Below, in pieces: positions 39,049 through 42,428 of a DNA stretch of 42,428 bases. The position numbers and the translations under genes are program-made. The stretch comes from Candidatus Komeilibacteria bacterium (GTDB taxonomy: Bacteria; Patescibacteriota; Patescibacteriia; UBA1558; UBA10009): positions 1 to 42,428 of the forward strand of contig JAPLWM010000012.1 of the NCBI GenBank assembly GCA_026396575.1, read 5' to 3'. Every line of letters starts with the position of its first letter. Within the stretch, counting starts at the first letter, position 1. A model generated the notes under the pieces. That model saw nothing but the letters and a program-made list of their open reading frames with translations, was not told the origin of the DNA and searched no databases.

Positions 39049-39789
39049 TTATAACGATTGCCAAATAAAATTAAACAATTGCAATTGAGTTTGGGACAAG
39101 GCCGGATCTTCGATAATCAAACCCAAGGGCTGTTTGGCGGAATTAACTGAAATCATGGCGACCTTGCCGGGATAAATTAAAATATAGGTCGGGGAACTTT
39201 CTTTGCCTGGCAAAACCCTTTTTTCCGATAATTCGGCTGGCGTGCCTTCGTGCCCCAGGGCAATCACTTTAACTTTAAGCCCCAATTTAATCCGCTCTTT
39301 GGTAAAAGAGGGAAAGGCCTTATACAAATAATCCCTAATGGCCGAGGAGGAAAAAACATAATACAATTTTTCAACCGAACGATTACTGGTTTCTAAAACA
39401 TCGGTTAAAACTGTTTTAACACCCGCTCCGCCTTCGTAATATTTAACTACCGGCTTGTCGCCGGACCGATCAAACAACGATTTAAGCTCGGGGATCACTT
39501 GGCTTAAATTTTTTTTGACCTCCGTTAGTTTGGCCATTTTTTGCTCCAAGGCCTTATTTAAGGCAGCCGGATCTTCGGCTGCAAAAAATTGCTTGGTGGC
39601 TTTATGATAATAGCTGACCAAGCCGTTTTCTTTCAACGACTTTAAAATATCATAAGTTGTGCCGCGGTTTATTTTACTGGCCAGAGCCAATGACCTGACC
39701 GAAGAAGGACCATTGGCAATTAAAGCTAAGTAAACTTTAATTTCCTTGTCCGACAGGCCCAGTTGTTTTAAAATAGGGATTGTTTCCAT
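39049..39789 (-). CDS. TrmB-family transcriptional regulator
   Basis: 246 residues from the ATG at 39789. Winged helix (about 5-75: LKQLGLSDKEIKVYLALIANGPSSVRSLALASKINRGTTYDILKSLKENGLV) followed by a helical linker and a ligand-binding C-terminal region. TrmB proteins sense sugars. The frame is open to a TTG at 39840, but the promoter TTGACA (39835-39840) and TAAAAT (39812-39817) occupy that stretch, so the ATG at 39789 is the real start. Its place between glmS and the divergent phosphofructokinase gene suggests control of sugar flow, which is inference. Confidence 0.85.
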   Translation of the reverse strand: METIPILKQLGLSDKEIKVYLALIANGPSSVRSLALASKINRGTTYDILKSLKENGLVSYYHKATKQFFAAEDPAALNKALEQKMAKLTEVKKNLSQVIPELKSLFDRSGDKPVVKYYEGGAGVKTVLTDVLETSNRSVEKLYYVFSSSAIRDYLYKAFPSFTKERIKLGLKVKVIALGHEGTPAELSEKRVLPGKESSPTYILIYPGKVAMISVNSAKQPLGLIIEDPALSQTQLQLFNFIWQSL

Positions 39790-39811
39790 GGCTTTTTTTG
39801 ATAATGAATTT

Positions 39812-39840
39812 ATTTTACGCGCCTTTGGCAACATTGTCAA
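39812..39840 (-). promoter_or_regulatory. Promoter of the TrmB-type regulator and glmS
   Basis: Minus strand: TTGACA (39835-39840), 17-bp spacer, TAAAAT (39812-39817). This excludes the upstream TTG start and places the regulator's start at 39789. Confidence 0.82.
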
Positions 39841-39932
39841 TTTTTTTTCTACACTTTTTGTGGATAACTTAATATTTTGGCTAATATTAAAGAAAATATT
39901 AAATATATTTTGTCATATTAAATTTAATTAAT

Positions 39933-39961
39933 TTGACTTTTTCTTATAATAAAACTATACT
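39933..39961 (+). promoter_or_regulatory. Promoter of the phosphofructokinase gene
   Basis: TTGACT (39933-39938), 17-bp spacer, TATACT (39956-39961). The ATG at 39973 begins 11 bp after the -10, giving an almost leaderless mRNA. A consensus DnaA-box-like TGTGGATAA lies at 39859-39867. Confidence 0.8.
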
Positions 39962-39972
39962 TATACCGAACT

Positions 39973-41115
39973 ATGGCTAAACAAAAAACCATTCTACTTT
40001 TAACCGGCGGCGGCTTGGCCCCGGCTTTAAACGCCACTCTTTACGGTGCAATTTTAGCGGCCCGAAAATATCATTGGCGCATCTTGGGCGGAGTTTCCGG
40101 CTGGATCTCGCTCGCTCAAAACGGCCGGATTGTCGATTTGACCAAATTGGACATTTCCTCCCTTAAAAACCACGGCGGCGATTTTTTGCGCTCTTCCCGG
40201 ACCAATCCTTTTAAGGTGCAAAACGGCTTAGAATTGATACGAGAAAAAATAGCCAAATATAAAATAGACGGCATTATGGCCATTGGCGGCGACGATACCC
40301 TAAAAGCCGCCGCCAAACTTTATCAGCAGGAAAAAATTCCAATTATCGGTTTACCCAAAACCGTAGATAACGACCTGCCGCAAACTTATTTTTGCCCCGG
40401 TTTTCCTTCGGCCGCCTATAACACAGCTCAATTAACCGCCGAAACCAAGGAAGATTCCGCTTATACCTTAAGCCGGGTTTTTATCATTGAAACCTATGGC
40501 GCCCAAAGCGGCTTTTTAACCGCGTCGGCGGCCCTGGGCGGAGCCGACATAGTTATTCCACCGGAATGGAAATTTAATTTAAAAGACATTTTAAAAATTA
40601 TCAAGCAAAAATACGAAGCCAACGGCAATTATTGCGTGATCGCCCTGTCCAAAGAAGCGCGCATTAAAGGCATTAAGGGATTATTGGATACCCAGTTTGA
40701 TGGCTTTGGCAACAAACGCCAGGAATTCATCAGCTTAAACTTAAAGAAAAAAATCGAAAATAATCTGGGGCTTTCCGTTAGGATTATTATTCCCATGAAT
40801 TTTGTCCAAAGCGGTATGCCCATCAAACTGGATTGGGATCTGGGCGAAAAATTAGGCCAAGCTGGAATTAAATTAATCAAACAGAATCAATTCGGTAAAA
40901 TCCCCGTAATTATCAGAAAAAACGGCAAATTTACCATTAGAACCGTATCTTTAAATAATCTAAAAGGCAGGGAAAAACTGGATACTTCTTTATTTAACCG
41001 GGCTACCATGCTGCCGACAAAAAAATACTTTGATTATCTTAAAACCATCTTGGGCAATACTAAATTTATTGACCGAAAATACTTAAAACTCCAGCAAAAA
41101 ATCGCTAAAAAATAA
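39973..41115 (+). CDS. pfp: Phosphofructokinase, residues of the PPi-dependent type
   Basis: 380 residues. PFK fold: LTGGGLAPALNATLYG (10-25), IGGDDTLKAAAKL (104-116), GLPKTVDNDLPQT (126-138), then SRVFIIETYGAQSGFLTASAALGGAD. At the two positions that set phosphoryl donor use, it has Asp108 (GGDD) and Lys129 (PKTVDND), the PPi-type pair; ATP enzymes have Gly at both. So it probably uses pyrophosphate and may run reversibly, which would save ATP in a fermentative cell. This is an inference from signature residues. Divergent from the TrmB-type regulator. Confidence 0.9.
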   Translation: MAKQKTILLLTGGGLAPALNATLYGAILAARKYHWRILGGVSGWISLAQNGRIVDLTKLDISSLKNHGGDFLRSSRTNPFKVQNGLELIREKIAKYKIDGIMAIGGDDTLKAAAKLYQQEKIPIIGLPKTVDNDLPQTYFCPGFPSAAYNTAQLTAETKEDSAYTLSRVFIIETYGAQSGFLTASAALGGADIVIPPEWKFNLKDILKIIKQKYEANGNYCVIALSKEARIKGIKGLLDTQFDGFGNKRQEFISLNLKKKIENNLGLSVRIIIPMNFVQSGMPIKLDWDLGEKLGQAGIKLIKQNQFGKIPVIIRKNGKFTIRTVSLNNLKGREKLDTSLFNRATMLPTKKYFDYLKTILGNTKFIDRKYLKLQQKIAKK

Positions 41116-41121
41116 TCGGAT

Positions 41122-41163
41122 AAAAAAAGAGGGAGCATACTTGAAAAGTTAGCTCTCTCTTTA
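41122..41163. terminator. Bidirectional intrinsic terminator
   Basis: AGAGGGAGC (41128-41136) pairs with GCTCTCTCT (41152-41160), one G-U, with A-run before and T-run after. It ends the phosphofructokinase gene and the convergent minus-strand orphan. Confidence 0.88.
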
Positions 41164-41178
41164 TTTGTGACTCGGGCA

Positions 41179-42207
41179 TTAACGTTTGGGGAGCTGGGCA
41201 ATCTCAAGGATTAAACCCTTAGCTTCCTCAATTTCTGCCAAGGTCAAGGGACGGGACTGAAAGTGGGTCTTCTTGAAGAATCTTTCCAAAAGAATGCGGG
41301 AATCTCTTCTGGATGCGGCCACCAGGCAAGCAATCGCCCGCAAACCATGATAGCCGTGGAAATCAAATGACTTAAGCGTCTCGTGAATCGATTGAAGATC
41401 CTTCAAACCCGGCTGGATACTACCAATCAGATCCTCGATTCGCCTGATCAGGGCCTGCTGATCATACTCACTAAGAAAACTCTTAATCAACACTATCGCC
41501 GGCAGGCCTAAAATAGGATTAGCTCGAACGATGTGCGTCCAAAGAGTGAATACCATAACGCCCAGATCAAAATGCCTTTGGATTCCCAGATTTTTGACGG
41601 TTTCATCCGTTGGTTCCGGCTTTTCCAGCGTGTAACCGCTTTCAGCTGACCAAAGCTTGGGCGGAAACAGATCAATCATCCGAATGGTAATGGAAACGCC
41701 TCCGAAGAAAACGAAGTTGCGCAAGGCCGCGTCCAGACCAATGTATAGCATGGACGAATCGTCGTCCTTGCGGATAGCCCGAAACAACGGGGAAATGCAA
41801 TCCCTGAGCAAGGCCCAAAGGATGGGCTTGGCTTCGTGGAAAGACATCTCTTGAATGGCCTGCGAAACCGTTTGGCCGCCATAATCTTCAAGCTGGACGA
41901 AAGAGTCGCCGAGCGGCTCTTCAATAAACTTGATGCCGGTAGAAATCGGCATGCCGATGTCAATCAGCCCCTGATGGTAGCCAATCAACTGCTGCCGGAT
42001 AGCCTCAAAACACAGGTCTCCCAATCTGATACTTGGCAGAACCTTAGCTACGACCACCCGATCGTCCTTGCGCCTGTAGAGAATGGCCAAACGATTTGGT
42101 CCATTGTGGTATTCCACCAGGACCACTTGAGCTTCCTCCCAGGGCAGATAAATCTTATCACCAATGGGTATTTCATCATTGGCGATTCGAACAATAATCC
42201 GATGCAT
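41179..42207 (-). CDS. Orphan protein, possible distant kinase-like fold
   Basis: 342 residues from the ATG at 42207, which has AAGGA 5 bp upstream. The frame is open to 42255 but without a ribosome site. No named family. Faint protein-kinase/aminoglycoside-phosphotransferase-like spacing is visible: a VVVAKVL strand near the N-terminus, GLDAALRNFVFF (D-x4-N, like the catalytic loop) and IRMIDLFPPK (like the IDF strand), followed by a helical C-terminal half. The usual HxD His is absent. Monocistronic, GC-richer than its neighbours, with its own promoter and a shared terminator, like the other orphan genes of the window. Confidence 0.65.
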   Translation of the reverse strand: MHRIIVRIANDEIPIGDKIYLPWEEAQVVLVEYHNGPNRLAILYRRKDDRVVVAKVLPSIRLGDLCFEAIRQQLIGYHQGLIDIGMPISTGIKFIEEPLGDSFVQLEDYGGQTVSQAIQEMSFHEAKPILWALLRDCISPLFRAIRKDDDSSMLYIGLDAALRNFVFFGGVSITIRMIDLFPPKLWSAESGYTLEKPEPTDETVKNLGIQRHFDLGVMVFTLWTHIVRANPILGLPAIVLIKSFLSEYDQQALIRRIEDLIGSIQPGLKDLQSIHETLKSFDFHGYHGLRAIACLVAASRRDSRILLERFFKKTHFQSRPLTLAEIEEAKGLILEIAQLPKR

Positions 42208-42245
42208 GATTATCCTTTTTTTGTGTAACGAACAAATAATGTTTA

Positions 42246-42274
42246 ACCTTAACAATAGATTTTGATTTTGTCAA
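42246..42274 (-). promoter_or_regulatory. Likely promoter of the terminal orphan gene
   Basis: Minus strand: TTGACA (42269-42274), 17-bp spacer, TAAGGT (42246-42251, a poor -10). A TATTGT occurs inside the spacer but at the wrong distance. Confidence 0.5.
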
Positions 42275-42308
42275 CCCCCTGATACTGTTCCCGAATTCAA
42301 GGCAGGTT

Positions 42309-42353
42309 GCATCACTTTAGGGTAAAATTACCCTGTAATCATAAAAGTGATGC
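42309..42353. repeat. Nested inverted repeat before the IS30-like gene
   Basis: GCATCACTTT (42309-42318) pairs with AAAGTGATGC (42344-42353). The interior contains AGGGTAA-AA-TTACCCT (42319-42334). It ends 2 bp before the start codon at 42356 and could be part of an insertion-sequence end or an operator. Confidence 0.6.
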
Positions 42354-42355
42354 CT

Positions 42356-42428
42356 ATGTCAAATCAATTATCGTTTAATCCATTGAGGTTAAGCCATTAT
42401 GAGCGCCAGAAAATCGAATATTATCTAC
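42356..42428 (+). CDS. IS30-like transposase, N-terminal fragment cut by window end
   Basis: Only 24 codons are present: MSNQLSFNPLRLSHYERQKI, then EYYL. The LSHYERQKIEYYL segment resembles the first helix (L-T-x-x-E-R-x-x-I-x-x-x-L) of the IS30-type helix-turn-helix. It starts just after a nested inverted repeat. The identification is tentative because the catalytic domain is outside the window. Confidence 0.45.
   Translation, partial: MSNQLSFNPLRLSHYERQKIEYYL

Noticed and set aside
39790..39840. Upstream TTG start for the TrmB-type regulator
   Set aside because: The stretch contains the gene's own -35 and -10 boxes with 17-bp spacing, so it lies outside the mRNA.

Overview
The window looks like part of a Candidate Phyla Radiation (Patescibacteria, probably Parcubacteria-like) genome. 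This is inferred from gene content and style: a moderately AT-rich backbone, short intergenic gaps, near-consensus TTGACA/TATAAT promoters, several mRNAs that appear to be leaderless, and housekeeping genes mixed with CPR-type orphan genes (rpsO, pnp, rny, ymdB, clpP, infB, rbfA, NrnA-like DHH proteins, rluD, gmk, rplS, glmS, a TrmB-type regulator, a phosphofructokinase). No 16S rRNA is present, so the lineage is not proven.

Layout. 1-1250: an IS with a D35E transposase. 1322-4558: rpsO, a NYN-domain gene and pnp. 4619-6910: a large secreted S-layer-like protein whose promoter fires into four exact 14-bp tandem repeats. 7113-7832: a secreted chymotrypsin-fold protease with Cys in place of the catalytic Ser. 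7944-9362: a membrane-anchored protein of unknown function. 9376-9426: DnaA boxes. 9512-9882: a promoter- and terminator-bounded structured RNA that I cannot name. 10013-13981: DksA/TraR-like gene, lspA, comM and an FN3/calcium-repeat secreted protein. 14064-18512 (minus): HU, ymdB, rny, clpP and a DHH phosphoesterase. 18611-22420 (minus): an orphan gene, a REP-associated tyrosine transposase (RAYT), rbfA and infB. 22597-24101: a degenerate DHH protein and a small orphan.

The accessory heart is 24100-29000. It opens with tRNA genes and broken tRNA pieces interrupted by TCCGCC...GGCGGA palindromes. A complete diversity-generating retroelement (DGR) follows: template repeat 24974-25089, variable protein 1 (25546-26340), avd (26535-26885), a DGR-type reverse transcriptase (26893-27942) and variable protein 2 (28105-28911). 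Both variable repeats differ from the template only where the template sense strand has adenine: 12 substitutions in VR2, and 18 plus one extra codon in VR1. This is the molecular signature of adenine-directed mutagenic retrohoming, read directly from the sequence. The pair of proteins carries different N-terminal regions and a shared C-terminal region that ends in the diversified segment.

29062-31857: rluD-like gene, gmk (P-loop Lys replaced by Glu), rplS and a tRNA cluster in which three tRNAs (Val, Ala, Ala) run directly into copies of one palindromic element beginning at their CCA. 32003-41115: EndoQ-like nuclease, YvcK/CofD-like protein, a GNAT protein, the kbl-tdh threonine-to-glycine pair, glmS, a TrmB-type regulator and a phosphofructokinase with PPi-type residues. 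41179-42207: an orphan with a faint kinase-like motif. The window ends in the first codons of an IS30-like transposase.

Themes: (i) a two-target DGR with inverted RT/avd geometry; (ii) REP-like palindromes tied to tRNA genes, with a RAYT in the same window; (iii) isolated GC-richer orphan genes, each with a strong promoter and often its own terminator; (iv) short-leader or leaderless promoters.
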